Source of the DNA: Nocardioides sp. Iso805N
Lineage (GTDB): Bacteria > Actinomycetota > Actinomycetes > Propionibacteriales > Nocardioidaceae
Assembly (NCBI RefSeq): GCF_000364605.1
Contig: NZ_KB822587.1
Span: forward strand, 44,614-108,613
DNA: 64,000 nucleotides
Reading direction: 5' to 3'
Shown here: positions 1 through 9,072 of the stretch, one piece after another
Position numbering within the stretch: the first letter of the stretch is position 1
How the letters are laid out: each line of letters starts with the position of its first letter
The notes under the pieces: generated by a model
Told to the model about the DNA's origin: nothing
What the model saw: the letters and a program-made list of their open reading frames with translations, nothing else
Database searches by the model: none
Translations under genes and position numbers: made by a program

Positions 1-1
1 C

Positions 2-2416
2 GTTGCTCTGCTCTATCCGGGGCCCTCCATCGTCGTTCGATCAGGGCTGCCGACGCGAGGAGTGCACTTCTGGGGGGTGACGGTCGGCCTGGACCGGCTG
101 TGGATCCTCGGCGGCGCCCTCGCCATCACCGCGATCCTCGGTTTCGTCTACCGCTTCACCCGCTTCGGCATGGCTACGACGGCCGCCACCGAGAACGGCC
201 GAGCACTCGCCTCGCTCGGCTGGTCACCGTCCCGCATCGCCGCCTGCAACTGGGCGATGGGCTCAGCGCTCGCCGGGATCGCGGGCGTCTTCCTCGCTCC
301 GATCACCAATCTGTCGGTGACCGGGTTCACCCTTCTCGTCGTACCGGCACTCGCCGCAGCGGTGACCGGCCGACTAACGTCGTTCCCGCTCACGCTTGTG
401 GGAGGCCTCCTCATCGGCGTCATCCAGGCCGAGGTGGAGCGCTACGTGCATGCCCCCGGCTGGTCCGATGCGGTGCCGTTCCTCGCCATGCTCGGCGTCC
501 TCGTGGCTCGCGGCTCCTCGGGCGGCTCACGGACGCAGATCGCGCAGCGACTCCCCCGGCTCGGCACAGGCCGGATCCGGCTGCCGCTCATCGCGCTGTG
601 GGCGGCGGTCGCGCTGGTCATCATCTGGACGACCTCGCCGCAGTGGAGCGACTCCACCACGACGACGCTCGGAACCGGACTCATCTTGTTGTCAGTGGTC
701 GTCGTGACCGGCTACAGCGGGCAGCTCTCACTCGCCCAGTTCGCCATCGCCGGCTGGAGTGCCTGGATCTCCGCGGGGCTCGCGGCCCACGCGCATCTCC
801 CCTTCCTGCCCGCCATCATCCTGGGAAGTCTGGCCGCCCTTCCGCTGGGCGTCATCGTCGGCGTCGTCTGCCTGCGCGCCCAGGGCGTGAACCTCGCGGT
901 AGCCACCCTCGGGATGGCTGTCGCGCTCTACAGCCTGGTCTTCAACAACTCGCAGCGGACCGAGAGCGGCCAGTTCAGCATCCCCGAGCCCACCATCGGT
1001 GGGGTCGACGTCGGCGCGATCCTCTATTCCGAGCGGTACGCCACCGTCGTCCTGGTCGCGTTCGTGCTCTTCGCCGTCATGGTCGCCAACCTCCGTCGCG
1101 GCACCAGCGGACGGCGACTCATCGCAGTCCGCTCGAACGAGCGCGCAGCCGCGTCCCTGGGCGTCGCGGTCGCGCAGACCCGGGTGGTCGCCTTCGCACT
1201 CGGCAGCGTCATAGCCGGGGCGGGCGGATCGCTGCTCGCGTTCCGCAACCCGATCATCGTGTTCACCGCCTACGACCCGATCGAGTCGATCCAGGTAGTC
1301 GGCTGGTCGGTCATCGGGGGCGTCGGATTCGTGGCCGGAACGATCTACGGCGGGCTCCTCGAACTGGGCTCGCTCGGCAGCAAGGTGCTCGACGGGTTCG
1401 GCCCGACCGTCGGCCAGTACCTGCCGCTCGCTGGTGGTGTCCTTCTGGCCCTGATGCTCCTCAGCGCGCAGGACGGGCTCGCCTTCCAGAGCCTGCGCGA
1501 CCTTGGGAGGCTGCGCCGGCTCCTCGAGCGACGGCGACCGGCCGTACCGGCATCCGGCGCTGCGGAACGCCTGGCGATCCTCGCCACCAGCACGACACCC
1601 CACCAGGTGACGGGCGAGCCTTTGCGGCTGGAGGGAGTCTCCGTCTCCTTCGGCGGCGTCAAGGCTCTGGACGAGGTCAGCCTCCTTGTCCGACCCGGCG
1701 AGGTGGTCGGGGTCATCGGACCCAACGGCGCCGGCAAGAGCACGCTGATCGATGCGGCCACCGGCTTCGTCAGCCCCGCGCGCGGTCGGGTCCTTCTGGG
1801 CGCCGACGATCTCACCGGTCGACGCCCTGCGCAACGGGTCCGGCGCGGCCTGACCCGTTCGTTCCAGTCCCTGGAGCTCTTCGACGATCTGAGCGTCCTC
1901 GACAATCTCCTGGTCGCCTCGGACAGCGGAAGGTTCCGCCTCTTCCTGACCGACATGATCCGACCGACGGCGCCACGCGTCACCGCGGCGACGATGGCCG
2001 CGATCCACGAGTTCGGCCTGGAGCCCTACCTCGACTCGCGTCCAGCTGATCTGCCCTACGGCGTTCGCCGACTGGTCGGCATCGCCCGCGCGGTCGCCAC
2101 CGGGGCCAAGGTCATCGCCCTCGACGAGCCCGCGGCCGGCCTCGGCTCGGTGGAGGCACGCGAGCTCGGGCACCTCCTGCGCCGTCTCGCCGACGAGTGG
2201 GACCTCGGGATCCTCTTCGTGGAGCACAACGTCGAACTCGTCCTCGCCCTGTGTGACCGGATCTGCGTCCTCAACTTCGGTCAGGTGATCGCCGAGGGGA
2301 CGCCGGAGGAGATCCGCACGAGCGAGGCCGTCGTGCACGCCTATCTTGGGCAGGCCGACGATGACGACACCCAGATGGCAGCACACTCCGCACCCTTGGC
2401 AAAGGAACCGACATGA
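2..2416 (+). CDS. LivH-LivM-LivG fused ABC importer, 5' end outside window
   Basis: This is the 3' part of a HAAT-type (branched-chain amino acid family) ABC importer. The frame is open from base 2, so the start lies upstream. Visible residues 1-170 match the C-terminal half of a LivH permease, about 190-500 a hydrophobic LivM permease, and 540-780 a LivG ATPase. The ATPase has Walker A GPNGAGKST near 573, signature LPYGVRR instead of the usual LSYGQ, Walker B IALDEP and the switch histidine in VEHN. These three are normally separate genes, so one chain with both permeases and one ATPase is unusual. LivF and the binding protein are not visible. The stop overlaps the next ATG (ATGA), linking import to CoA ligation. 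Substrate is unknown; the context suggests an organic acid rather than an amino acid. Confidence 0.87.
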   Translation, partial: VALLYPGPSIVVRSGLPTRGVHFWGVTVGLDRLWILGGALAITAILGFVYRFTRFGMATTAATENGRALASLGWSPSRIAACNWAMGSALAGIAGVFLAPITNLSVTGFTLLVVPALAAAVTGRLTSFPLTLVGGLLIGVIQAEVERYVHAPGWSDAVPFLAMLGVLVARGSSGGSRTQIAQRLPRLGTGRIRLPLIALWAAVALVIIWTTSPQWSDSTTTTLGTGLILLSVVVVTGYSGQLSLAQFAIAGWSAWISAGLAAHAHLPFLPAIILGSLAALPLGVIVGVVCLRAQGVNLAVATLGMAVALYSLVFNNSQRTESGQFSIPEPTIGGVDVGAILYSERYATVVLVAFVLFAVMVANLRRGTSGRRLIAVRSNERAAASLGVAVAQTRVVAFALGSVIAGAGGSLLAFRNPIIVFTAYDPIESIQVVGWSVIGGVGFVAGTIYGGLLELGSLGSKVLDGFGPTVGQYLPLAGGVLLALMLLSAQDGLAFQSLRDLGRLRRLLERRRPAVPASGAAERLAILATSTTPHQVTGEPLRLEGVSVSFGGVKALDEVSLLVRPGEVVGVIGPNGAGKSTLIDAATGFVSPARGRVLLGADDLTGRRPAQRVRRGLTRSFQSLELFDDLSVLDNLLVASDSGRFRLFLTDMIRPTAPRVTAATMAAIHEFGLEPYLDSRPADLPYGVRRLVGIARAVATGAKVIALDEPAAGLGSVEARELGHLLRRLADEWDLGILFVEHNVELVLALCDRICVLNFGQVIAEGTPEEIRTSEAVVHAYLGQADDDDTQMAAHSAPLAKEPT

Positions 2417-4047
2417 GCATCACCCCCGAGACCGTCCGATCCGATCGCGAGGCCCTGCGCGCTCGGTGGTACGCCGAGGGCTACTTCGGCCAGGAGACCA
2501 TGGGCCAGCAGTTCCTGCGTGCGGCGGCCGAGCTCCCCGACACCGGCTACGTCTTCGCGGGCGACGACGCGGAGATCCGGCTGACGCTGCCTCAACTCGC
2601 CGAACAGGCCACCCGCGCCTGCCTCGGGCTGCAGAGACTCGGGATCCGTGCCGGCGACGTCGTCGCGGTGCAGGTGCCGAACCGCCCCGAGCTGGTCATC
2701 GCCTACTACGCGGCCTGGCTCGCCGGGGCCCTCGTCGTACCGATCACGCACATCTACGACGCGACGGAGATGTCGTTCATCCTGCGCCAGTCCCGCGCCC
2801 GTGCGCTCATCATTCCGGACCGCTGGCGCGCGATCGACTTCACCGATCGGGTCAACCGGTTGGAGCCGCTTCCGGACCTGGACCAGGTCATCTTCATCGC
2901 CGACGAGCCGACCGGCTCGGGGACCCTGTGGTCCGAGCTCCTGACCCTGGCCCCGGACGCCGAGTACGCGGATCCGGGAGTCGGCGCCGACGACGTCTGC
3001 TGCATGATCTACACCTCAGGCACGACGAGCGCCCCCAAGGGCGTCCAGCACACCCACAACACCCTGCTGGCGGAGTTCATCGGCAACATCTCGGTCGACC
3101 AGCTCGAGCCGGACGAGTCGGCCCTCGTCGCCTGGCCGGCGGGTCACGTCGCGGGTCTGATCGGCATCTGCACCCCGGCAACTCGCGGGGTCGACGTCGT
3201 CCTGATGGACCGGTGGGACCCTGCCCGCGCGCTGGACCTGATCAAGCGACACCGGTGCGGGACCACGAGCGGCACCCCGCTCCACTTCAACGCCCTGCTC
3301 GACGAGGCGGCGCGCCGCGGTGTCGACGTCTCGCCGCTGCACTTCGGTGTGGCCGGTGCCGCCAACGTCCCCGCGAGCCTGGTCGAACGTGCCGACCGGG
3401 AGGGCCTGGCCCTCGCCCGGGTCTACGGCAGCACCGAGCACCCCACGGTCTCGTCCTCGCTCGGAGACGACACCCTCCAGCACCGCGCCTTCACCGATGG
3501 CTGCGCCCGGCGGGGCAACGAGTTCCGGATCGTCGACGAGCTCGGCGGGGACCTGCCCACCGGCCAGGAGGGCGAGCTGGCCACCCGTGGTCCCGAGCTC
3601 TTCGTCGGCTACCGCGACGCCAGCCTCGACCTGGAATCGTTTCTCCCGGGAGGCTGGTACCTGACCGGCGACATCGCCCGCGCCGATGCCGACGGGTTCA
3701 TCACGATCACCGATCGACGCAAGGACATCATCATCCGCGGCGGGGAGAACATCGCGTCGAAGGAGGTCGAGGACGTCCTGGTGACCCACCCCGCGGTCGC
3801 GGAGGCCGCCGTCGTCTCCAAGCCGGACGAGAAGTACGGCGAGAGCGTCGCGGCCTACGTGCGGCTGCGCGAGGGCACGTCTCTGACCCTGGACGAGGTG
3901 CGGGCCCACTTCACCGGTGCCGGCCTGGCGCGGCAGAAGACCCCCGAGACGCTGATCGTGCTGGACGACCTCCCGCGGACACCGTCGGGGAAGGTCCAGA
4001 AGTTCGCGCTGCGTCAGCAGCTGCGGGAGCAGGTGCGCGTGTCGTGA
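2413..4047 (+). CDS. Acyl-CoA ligase, class I adenylate-forming
   Basis: This 544-aa enzyme should activate a carboxylic acid through an acyl-adenylate to its CoA thioester. The ATP loop YTSGTTSAPKG lies near residue 199, the adenine-binding motif is VYGSTEH, the hinge region reads GWYLTGDIARADADGF followed by DRRKDIIIRGGENI, and the C-terminal catalytic lysine is in PRTPSGKVQK. Length and motifs fit the medium-chain or cyclohexanecarboxylate-type CoA ligases. The start overlaps the transporter stop by four bases, so it is probably co-translated with it and activates the imported substrate. The specificity cannot be read from sequence. Confidence 0.9.
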   Translation: MSITPETVRSDREALRARWYAEGYFGQETMGQQFLRAAAELPDTGYVFAGDDAEIRLTLPQLAEQATRACLGLQRLGIRAGDVVAVQVPNRPELVIAYYAAWLAGALVVPITHIYDATEMSFILRQSRARALIIPDRWRAIDFTDRVNRLEPLPDLDQVIFIADEPTGSGTLWSELLTLAPDAEYADPGVGADDVCCMIYTSGTTSAPKGVQHTHNTLLAEFIGNISVDQLEPDESALVAWPAGHVAGLIGICTPATRGVDVVLMDRWDPARALDLIKRHRCGTTSGTPLHFNALLDEAARRGVDVSPLHFGVAGAANVPASLVERADREGLALARVYGSTEHPTVSSSLGDDTLQHRAFTDGCARRGNEFRIVDELGGDLPTGQEGELATRGPELFVGYRDASLDLESFLPGGWYLTGDIARADADGFITITDRRKDIIIRGGENIASKEVEDVLVTHPAVAEAAVVSKPDEKYGESVAAYVRLREGTSLTLDEVRAHFTGAGLARQKTPETLIVLDDLPRTPSGKVQKFALRQQLREQVRVS

Positions 4048-4072
4048 CCTCTTGCCGATTCCCCCAACAAGC

Positions 4073-4089
4073 AGTTGAATGATTAGAAC
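4073..4089 (+). promoter_or_regulatory. Putative shared operator, site 1
   Basis: The 17-mer AGTTGAATGATTAGAAC fits the repeated window motif AGTTAAMTSATTGCACT in its 5' half and TGATT core. It sits 24 bases before the SDR start at 4113, in the only gap of this block. Confidence 0.45.
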
Positions 4090-4112
4090 GATTTAATCCC
4101 AAAGGAGTCTGC

Positions 4113-4880
4113 ATGAAGCTCGAAGGCCTGACCACCGCGATCACCGGAGGTGCCTCCGGTCTCGGCCTCGCCACCGCCCGCCGCCTGATCAAGGAGGGCG
4201 GCTACGTCACGATCATCGACCTGCCTTCCTCCCCGGGCGCGGAGATCGCCGCCGAGCTGGGCGAGCGAGCGCAGTTCGTCACCGGCGACGTCACCGACGA
4301 AGCCTCCTTCGCCGCCGCACTCGATGCCGCCGACGCCCAGGCCGACGGCCTGCGCGGACTTGTCCACTGCGCCGGTGCCGGACGCAAGCTACGCATCCTG
4401 AACAAGGACGGCTCGCCTGGCTCGCTGGAGGACTTCGAGTTCGTCATCCGGCTCAACCTGACCGGCAGCTTCAACGCGCTGCGCCTCGGCGCGGCGCGCA
4501 TCGCCCGGCACGAGGCCGTCGACGGCGAGAAGGGCGCGATCGTGATGACCGCCTCCGTCGCCGCCTTCGAGGGTCAGATCGGCCAGATCAACTACTCGGC
4601 CTCCAAGGGTGGCGTCGTCGGCATGACCATCGTCGCGGCGCGCGACCTGGCCTCGCAGAACATCCGGGTCAACACCATCGCCCCCGGCATCATGGACACC
4701 CCGCTCCTGGCGAAGCTCCCGGACAACGTTCGCGAGTCGCTCGGCGCCTCGGTGCCCCACCCGCACCGCCTCGGCAACACCGACGAGTACGCCATGCTCG
4801 CCACCCAGATGCTGGAGAACGGCTACCTCAACGGCGAGACCGTCCGGCTCGACGGTGCCATCCGGATGGCACCGCGCTGA
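4113..4880 (+). CDS. SDR 3-hydroxyacyl-CoA dehydrogenase-like
   Basis: This 255-aa short-chain dehydrogenase has the NAD(P)-binding loop TGGASGLG, the serine in MTASVAAF and the YSASK catalytic Tyr/Lys. The residues after YSASK and the tail ending NGYLNGETVRLDGAIRM resemble type II 3-hydroxyacyl-CoA dehydrogenases (HSD10/FadB2-like), so oxidation of a 3-hydroxyacyl-CoA is the likely role. The usual NNAG strand reads HCAGAG. A good Shine-Dalgarno (AAAGGAG) lies six bases before the ATG. The protein at 51795 is a paralogue. A strong bidirectional terminator follows. Confidence 0.85.
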   Translation: MKLEGLTTAITGGASGLGLATARRLIKEGGYVTIIDLPSSPGAEIAAELGERAQFVTGDVTDEASFAAALDAADAQADGLRGLVHCAGAGRKLRILNKDGSPGSLEDFEFVIRLNLTGSFNALRLGAARIARHEAVDGEKGAIVMTASVAAFEGQIGQINYSASKGGVVGMTIVAARDLASQNIRVNTIAPGIMDTPLLAKLPDNVRESLGASVPHPHRLGNTDEYAMLATQMLENGYLNGETVRLDGAIRMAPR

Positions 4881-4920
4881 CCCTGAGCACCATCAGGAGC
4901 CACGAGCACCAGGCAACAGC

Positions 4921-4959
4921 AGAGGCCCGGTCCGATCGAGTCGATCGGACCGGGCCTCT
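4921..4959. terminator. Bidirectional terminator, 18-bp perfect stem
   Basis: The arms at 4921-4938 and 4942-4959 are exact reverse complements around a 3-base loop. It lies between the convergent SDR (+) and CoA transferase (-) and is followed by CTT on the plus side. Confidence 0.85.
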
Positions 4960-4987
4960 TGCCGCCTCACCAGGTCGGCGAAACCGA

Positions 4988-6190
4988 TCAGGGCACGACG
5001 CCCTGTTCCTTCAGCGCCTGGTAGCCGGACTCGTCGACGCCGCACCGGGCCGCGAGCACCTCGGCGGTGTGCTGGCCCAGCGCCGGAACCGCACCCGTCG
5101 GCAGCTCGACGTCGGCGAACGTCATCGGCGGGAGCAGTGCCCGCACCGGCCCCGTCTCGGTGTCGGCCGTGCGCCATCTGTCCCGCTCGGAGAGCTGCGG
5201 ATGATCGATCAGGCCCGAAACGTCGTTGATCTGTGCCGCCGGCACGCCCGCAGCGGCAAGCCGTGTCTCGAGCTCGGCCGTCCGCCACTGCCGCGTCCTG
5301 CGTGCGACCTCCCCGTCGCATTCGTGTCGGTGCTGCACGCGCAGCATGTTGGTCCGGAACCGGGCGTCCTCGGCGAGCGCGGCGTCCGCGAGCGCCTCCC
5401 GGCACAACCGTTCCCAGCCGCGATCGTTCTGGACCCCGATCAGGATCGATCCGTCGGAGGTCGGATAGGCGTCGTACGGCGCGATGGCGGCGTGGCTGAC
5501 CCCCATCCGCGGGACCTGCCGCCCTGAGTACATCTGCAGGTACATCGGGTGACCGAGCCATTCGGCGGTGGCGTCGAACATCGACACCTCGATGGCAGCG
5601 CCCTCACCGCTCCGCTCCCGCCGAAACAGCGCACCGAGGACGGACGTGACGACGTACATACCCGCGGCGATGTCGGAGACGGGAATGCCGGTCTTCGCCT
5701 GCTCGTCGGGTGTGCCGGTGATCGAGATCAGGCCGGTCTCGGCCTGGATGAGCATGTCGTAGGCCTTGTGCGCCGCCTTCGGACCGGCGCTGCCGTAGCC
5801 GCTCAGGTCGACCACCACCAGGCGGGGATGGTCGCGTCGCAGCGTGTCGGCGTCGAGGCCGAGGCGCGCCGCGGCCCCGGGCGCAAGGTTCTGGATGAAG
5901 ACGTCGGCCTCGGCGACGAGCTCCGTCACGATGGCCCGGCCCCGGGGCGTCTTCACGTCCAGGGCGACCGACTTCTTGCCTCGATTGAGCCAGACGAAGT
6001 GCGAGGCGAGCCCCCGCACCGCGTCGTCATAGCCGCGCGCGAAGTCGCCCTCCCCTACCCGCTCGATCTTGATGACCTCAGCACCCAGGTCGGCGAGATG
6101 GCGGGTCGCCAAGGGCGCCGCCACCGCCTGCTCCAGCGCGACCACCCTGACGCCCGCCAGCGGCAGGCGATCGCCCGATGCCGCGCTCAC
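4988..6190 (-). CDS. CaiB/BaiF family III CoA transferase
   Basis: A 400-aa family III CoA transferase that moves CoA between carboxylates, or isomerises a CoA ester. The N-terminal motif LAGVRVVALEQAVAAPLATR and the DLGAEVIKIE strand are typical. The likely nucleophilic aspartate is D145 in AYDMLIQAETG. The chosen GTG start overlaps the stop of the upstream F420 oxidoreductase (GTGA), which fits translational coupling in this minus-strand operon. An upstream in-frame start at 6214 would intrude on that gene. It is the most canonical CoA transferase in the window. Confidence 0.88.
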   Translation of the reverse strand: MSAASGDRLPLAGVRVVALEQAVAAPLATRHLADLGAEVIKIERVGEGDFARGYDDAVRGLASHFVWLNRGKKSVALDVKTPRGRAIVTELVAEADVFIQNLAPGAAARLGLDADTLRRDHPRLVVVDLSGYGSAGPKAAHKAYDMLIQAETGLISITGTPDEQAKTGIPVSDIAAGMYVVTSVLGALFRRERSGEGAAIEVSMFDATAEWLGHPMYLQMYSGRQVPRMGVSHAAIAPYDAYPTSDGSILIGVQNDRGWERLCREALADAALAEDARFRTNMLRVQHRHECDGEVARRTRQWRTAELETRLAAAGVPAAQINDVSGLIDHPQLSERDRWRTADTETGPVRALLPPMTFADVELPTGAVPALGQHTAEVLAARCGVDESGYQALKEQGVVP

Positions 6191-7098
6191 GCGCGATGCT
6201 CCTCCGCGTAGCACTCCAAGCCACGGATGGCGTCCTCGACAGAGCCGCAGGGCAGCTGCAGCACCATCGAGTCGACGCCGATCTCGGCCAGGTGGGCGAC
6301 ATGCTCGCGGTGCTCAGCATCAGAGATGCCGCCCCGCATCACCCCCGCGTGCGGTCCCTGGACCTGGATCGTGGGCCTCGCACCAGGGCCCTGGATCCGG
6401 GCGGTCTCCGCGCGGACCTCGACGATCTGCTGGGGCAGCAGGTCCAGCGTCAGCGCAGCGGTGCGGGACGTCTTCGCGATCGCCTCCGGGACGACCAGCG
6501 GGCTCCAGCCCTGGTGTCGCGCCGCACGACGCCGGGCAAGCGCGGAGTTGCCGCCGATCAGGATGGGCGGTCCGCCGGCCTGCACGGGACCGGGCACCTG
6601 GGCCACGCCGACTCCGCGGAAGTGCTGCCCCTCGAAGGTGACGCCCTCAGGGCCCCCCGACCACAGCTGCCGCGCAAGGTCCAGCGCCTCGTCGAAGCGC
6701 GCGTTGCGCTCCTCCATGTCGACGCCGAGCGCGAGGAACTCCGAGCGGAGGTAGCCGGCACCCGCGACGACCGTGAGCCGGCCGTCGGAGAGCAGGTCGA
6801 TCGTGGTCAGCGCCTTCGCCATCGCAAACGCGTTGTGGTAGGGCACGACGAGCAGGTAGCTCATCAGCCGGATCCGCTCGGTGACGCCCGCACAGAAGGA
6901 GAGCGCGGCGGTCAGATCCAGCGTGTCGTGGCCGCCGTGGGTCAACCACTTGGCCGAGGGAGCCGGGTGCTCGGTGAAGGCGATCGCGTCGTACCCCAGG
7001 CGGTCCGCGGCCTGCGCCACGGCGATCACACCCTTGGTCGTGAGCAGTGCCGGATCGTGGTCCGGGCCGCCCACGGGATATTCGACCGTGACCTTCAT
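6187..7098 (-). CDS. LLM-class F420-dependent oxidoreductase
   Basis: This 303-aa protein belongs to the bacterial luciferase-like TIM-barrel superfamily, in the branch generally linked to deazaflavin F420 in actinobacteria. Characteristic stretches are AADRLGYDAIAFTEHPAPS, LMSYLLVVPYHNAF and DLLSDGRLTVVAGAGYLRSEF. It would transfer hydride between F420 and an organic substrate, probably a pathway intermediate. It overlaps the isochorismatase-like gene upstream (ATGA) and the CoA transferase downstream (GTGA). FMN use cannot be excluded from sequence. It is one of four such proteins here. Confidence 0.83.
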   Translation of the reverse strand: MKVTVEYPVGGPDHDPALLTTKGVIAVAQAADRLGYDAIAFTEHPAPSAKWLTHGGHDTLDLTAALSFCAGVTERIRLMSYLLVVPYHNAFAMAKALTTIDLLSDGRLTVVAGAGYLRSEFLALGVDMEERNARFDEALDLARQLWSGGPEGVTFEGQHFRGVGVAQVPGPVQAGGPPILIGGNSALARRRAARHQGWSPLVVPEAIAKTSRTAALTLDLLPQQIVEVRAETARIQGPGARPTIQVQGPHAGVMRGGISDAEHREHVAHLAEIGVDSMVLQLPCGSVEDAIRGLECYAEEHRA

Positions 7099-7769
7099 CG
7101 ACTCGTTCCCTCTGATACGGGCCGGCAGTTCGGATCCGACCCGAGGCTCGTCAGCGCGACCTCCACGGACGCGGCGTCGCTGATGGTGGCGAGCAGGCGC
7201 AGTTGGTACTGGAGCAGGAAGTCGTGGATGTGGGCAGCGCTGGCGGCGGTGCAGTCGCGCGGCACCACCACCGAGAACCCGCGGTTGACCGCCTCGAGAG
7301 CCCCGCCGGAGACACCGACGTCGATCGAGACGCCGCCCAGGATCACCGTGTCGATCCTCTGCTCCCGCAGGTAGGACTCGAGCTCGGTGCCATGGAACGG
7401 CGTGAGCCCGTGGACCCGGCGGATCCAGATGTCACCGGGCTCGGTGTGGATGTCCGGGTGCAGCTGCGCCGCCTCCTCGCCAGCCGCGAGCGCTCCCTTG
7501 CGCAGACCCGAGAGCAGCACGCAGTTGCCCGCGGTCCCGACGCGGTCCGCCCGGGGCTCGATCGTCGACCAGAACACCGGCAGGCCCGCCGCCCGAGCCG
7601 CGGCGGTGACGCGGTTGATCTTCGCCGTCGCGTCGCGCTCCGCAGCGTCTGCGGCAAGCCCGGGGGTGCCGCTGAGGGCGGGGTCGACGGTGAAGCGCTG
7701 CCACTCGTGGATGACCACCGCCGCCCGCTTGCCCGGCTCGAGCCCGCGGACGGCAGCCCCATCCGTCAC
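7095..7769 (-). CDS. Isochorismatase-fold protein lacking the catalytic Cys
   Basis: The 224-aa sequence has the isochorismatase/cysteine hydrolase fold (opening strand VVIHEWQ, then IDTVILGGVSIDVGVSG). Active family members use Asp, Lys and Cys. By eye the Asp of the first strand is Glu (HEWQ), and the Cys expected in the GVxxxxCV motif is Gly (IDVGVSG). No obvious Lys precedes the GLTPFHGT loop (IWIRRVHG). It may therefore be non-hydrolytic, or use another chemistry. It sits one base after the thiolase stop and overlaps the oxidoreductase, so it is made with them. Confidence 0.75.
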   Translation of the reverse strand: MTDGAAVRGLEPGKRAAVVIHEWQRFTVDPALSGTPGLAADAAERDATAKINRVTAAARAAGLPVFWSTIEPRADRVGTAGNCVLLSGLRKGALAAGEEAAQLHPDIHTEPGDIWIRRVHGLTPFHGTELESYLREQRIDTVILGGVSIDVGVSGGALEAVNRGFSVVVPRDCTAASAAHIHDFLLQYQLRLLATISDAASVEVALTSLGSDPNCRPVSEGTSR

Positions 7770-7770
7770 G

Positions 7771-8946
7771 TCAGATCCGCTCGATGATGGTGGCGTTCGC
7801 CATCCCGCCGCCCTCGCACATCGTCTGCAGGCCGTAGCGGCCGCCCGTGGTCTCGAGGCGATTGAGCAGGGTGCTCATCAGACGGGTGCCGGAGGCGCCC
7901 AGCGGGTGACCGAGCGCGATCGCGCCGCCGAACGGGTTGAGCCGCTCGAGGTCGGCGTTGAACTCCCGGGCCCAGGCGAGCGGCACCGACGCGAAGGCCT
8001 CGTTGACCTCGTAGGCGTCGATGTCGTCGATCGTCAGACCCGACTTCGCCAGGACCTTGTGGGTCGCCGGAATCGGACCCGTCAGCATGATCTCCGGGTC
8101 GTCGCCGACCACGGCGAAGCTGTGGAAGCGCGCCCGGGGCGTCAGCCCGAGGGCGGCCGCGCGCTCCTCGCTCATGATGAGAGCCGCCGAGGCGCCATCG
8201 GTCAGCGGCGAGGCGTTGCCGGCGGTGATCGACCAGGAGATCTCGGGATACTGCGCCGACATCGCCTCGGTCTGGAAGGAGGGCTTCAGCCCGGCGAGCC
8301 CCTCGGCGGTGGTCGAGGCGCGGACGGTCTCGTCGACCGTGTGGATCGCCCCGTCGGGCAGCGTGATCGGCACGATGTCCTTGTCGAAGCCGCCAGCCTG
8401 ACCGTACGCCGCAGCGCGCTGGTGCGACTGCGCGGCATAGGCGTCGAGGGTCTCGCGGTCGAGCTTCCAACGGGCGGCGATCAACTCGGCGCCGATGCCC
8501 TGGTTGGGCAGGCTCGCGAAGCGCTGCGCCAGCGGGCCGAGCGGGTCGCCGGTGCCACGGGCGGAGCCCATCGGCACCCGGCTCATCGACTCCACGCCGC
8601 AGGCGATGGCGATGTCATAGGCCCCCGCGATGACGCCCTGAGCGGCGAAGTGCGCAGCCTGCTGGGAGGAGCCGCACTGACGGTCGACCGTCGTCGCGGG
8701 CACGCTCACCGGGAAGCCCGCCACCAGCAGCGCGGTCCGACCGATGTTCTGAGCCTGGTCGCCGTACTGGCCGACACAGCCGGTGATGACGTCATCGACG
8801 AGGCTCGGGTCGATCCCGGTGCGCTCGACGAGGGCGCGCAACGTGCTTGCCAGCAGCTCGGCGGGATGGACGCCGGAGAGCGCCCCACCCGGCTTGCCCT
8901 TGCCGGACGCGGTCCGAACGATGTCGACGATGACGGCAGAGGTCAC
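7771..8946 (-). CDS. Thiolase (acetyl-CoA acyltransferase)
   Basis: A 391-aa thiolase of usual length that would cleave a 3-oxoacyl-CoA. The nucleophile is C91 in DRQCGSSQQA. The His of ALGHPLGASGTR and the second Cys in MCEGGGMANATII complete the active site. The GTG start at 8946 gives the normal N-terminus TSAVIVDIVRT; longer forms run into the promoter gap. A putative operator is centred about 33 bases upstream. It heads the minus-strand operon that runs to the CoA transferase at 4988. The thiolase at 24454 is a close paralogue. Confidence 0.9.
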   Translation of the reverse strand: MTSAVIVDIVRTASGKGKPGGALSGVHPAELLASTLRALVERTGIDPSLVDDVITGCVGQYGDQAQNIGRTALLVAGFPVSVPATTVDRQCGSSQQAAHFAAQGVIAGAYDIAIACGVESMSRVPMGSARGTGDPLGPLAQRFASLPNQGIGAELIAARWKLDRETLDAYAAQSHQRAAAYGQAGGFDKDIVPITLPDGAIHTVDETVRASTTAEGLAGLKPSFQTEAMSAQYPEISWSITAGNASPLTDGASAALIMSEERAAALGLTPRARFHSFAVVGDDPEIMLTGPIPATHKVLAKSGLTIDDIDAYEVNEAFASVPLAWAREFNADLERLNPFGGAIALGHPLGASGTRLMSTLLNRLETTGGRYGLQTMCEGGGMANATIIERI

Positions 8947-8970
8947 AGGTCTGATCCAATCGGGATTATT

Positions 8971-8987
8971 AGTAAGATGATTATTTC
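8971..8987 (+). promoter_or_regulatory. Putative shared operator, site 2
   Basis: AGTAAGATGATTATTTC, in an AT-rich gap, 25 bases upstream of the thiolase GTG. It keeps AGT, the ATGATT core and the distal C. The end TGATTATTTCGC nearly recurs at 13079 upstream of the tandem CoA transferase. Confidence 0.5.
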
Positions 8988-9000
8988 GCAATCTACGCCT

Positions 9001-9016
9001 GCGCGATCCGTCGCGC
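9001..9016 (-). terminator. Possible short terminator hairpin
   Basis: A 6-bp GC stem (GCGCGA/TCGCGC, loop TCCG) lies 57 bases past the thioesterase stop at 9073 on the minus strand, followed by AT-rich DNA. It is weak and short. Confidence 0.3.
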
Positions 9017-9072
9017 AACCCGCCTGGCGACTCGCCTGATGGACCCACCGGGGACCCCGCGGAGTGGCGGCG

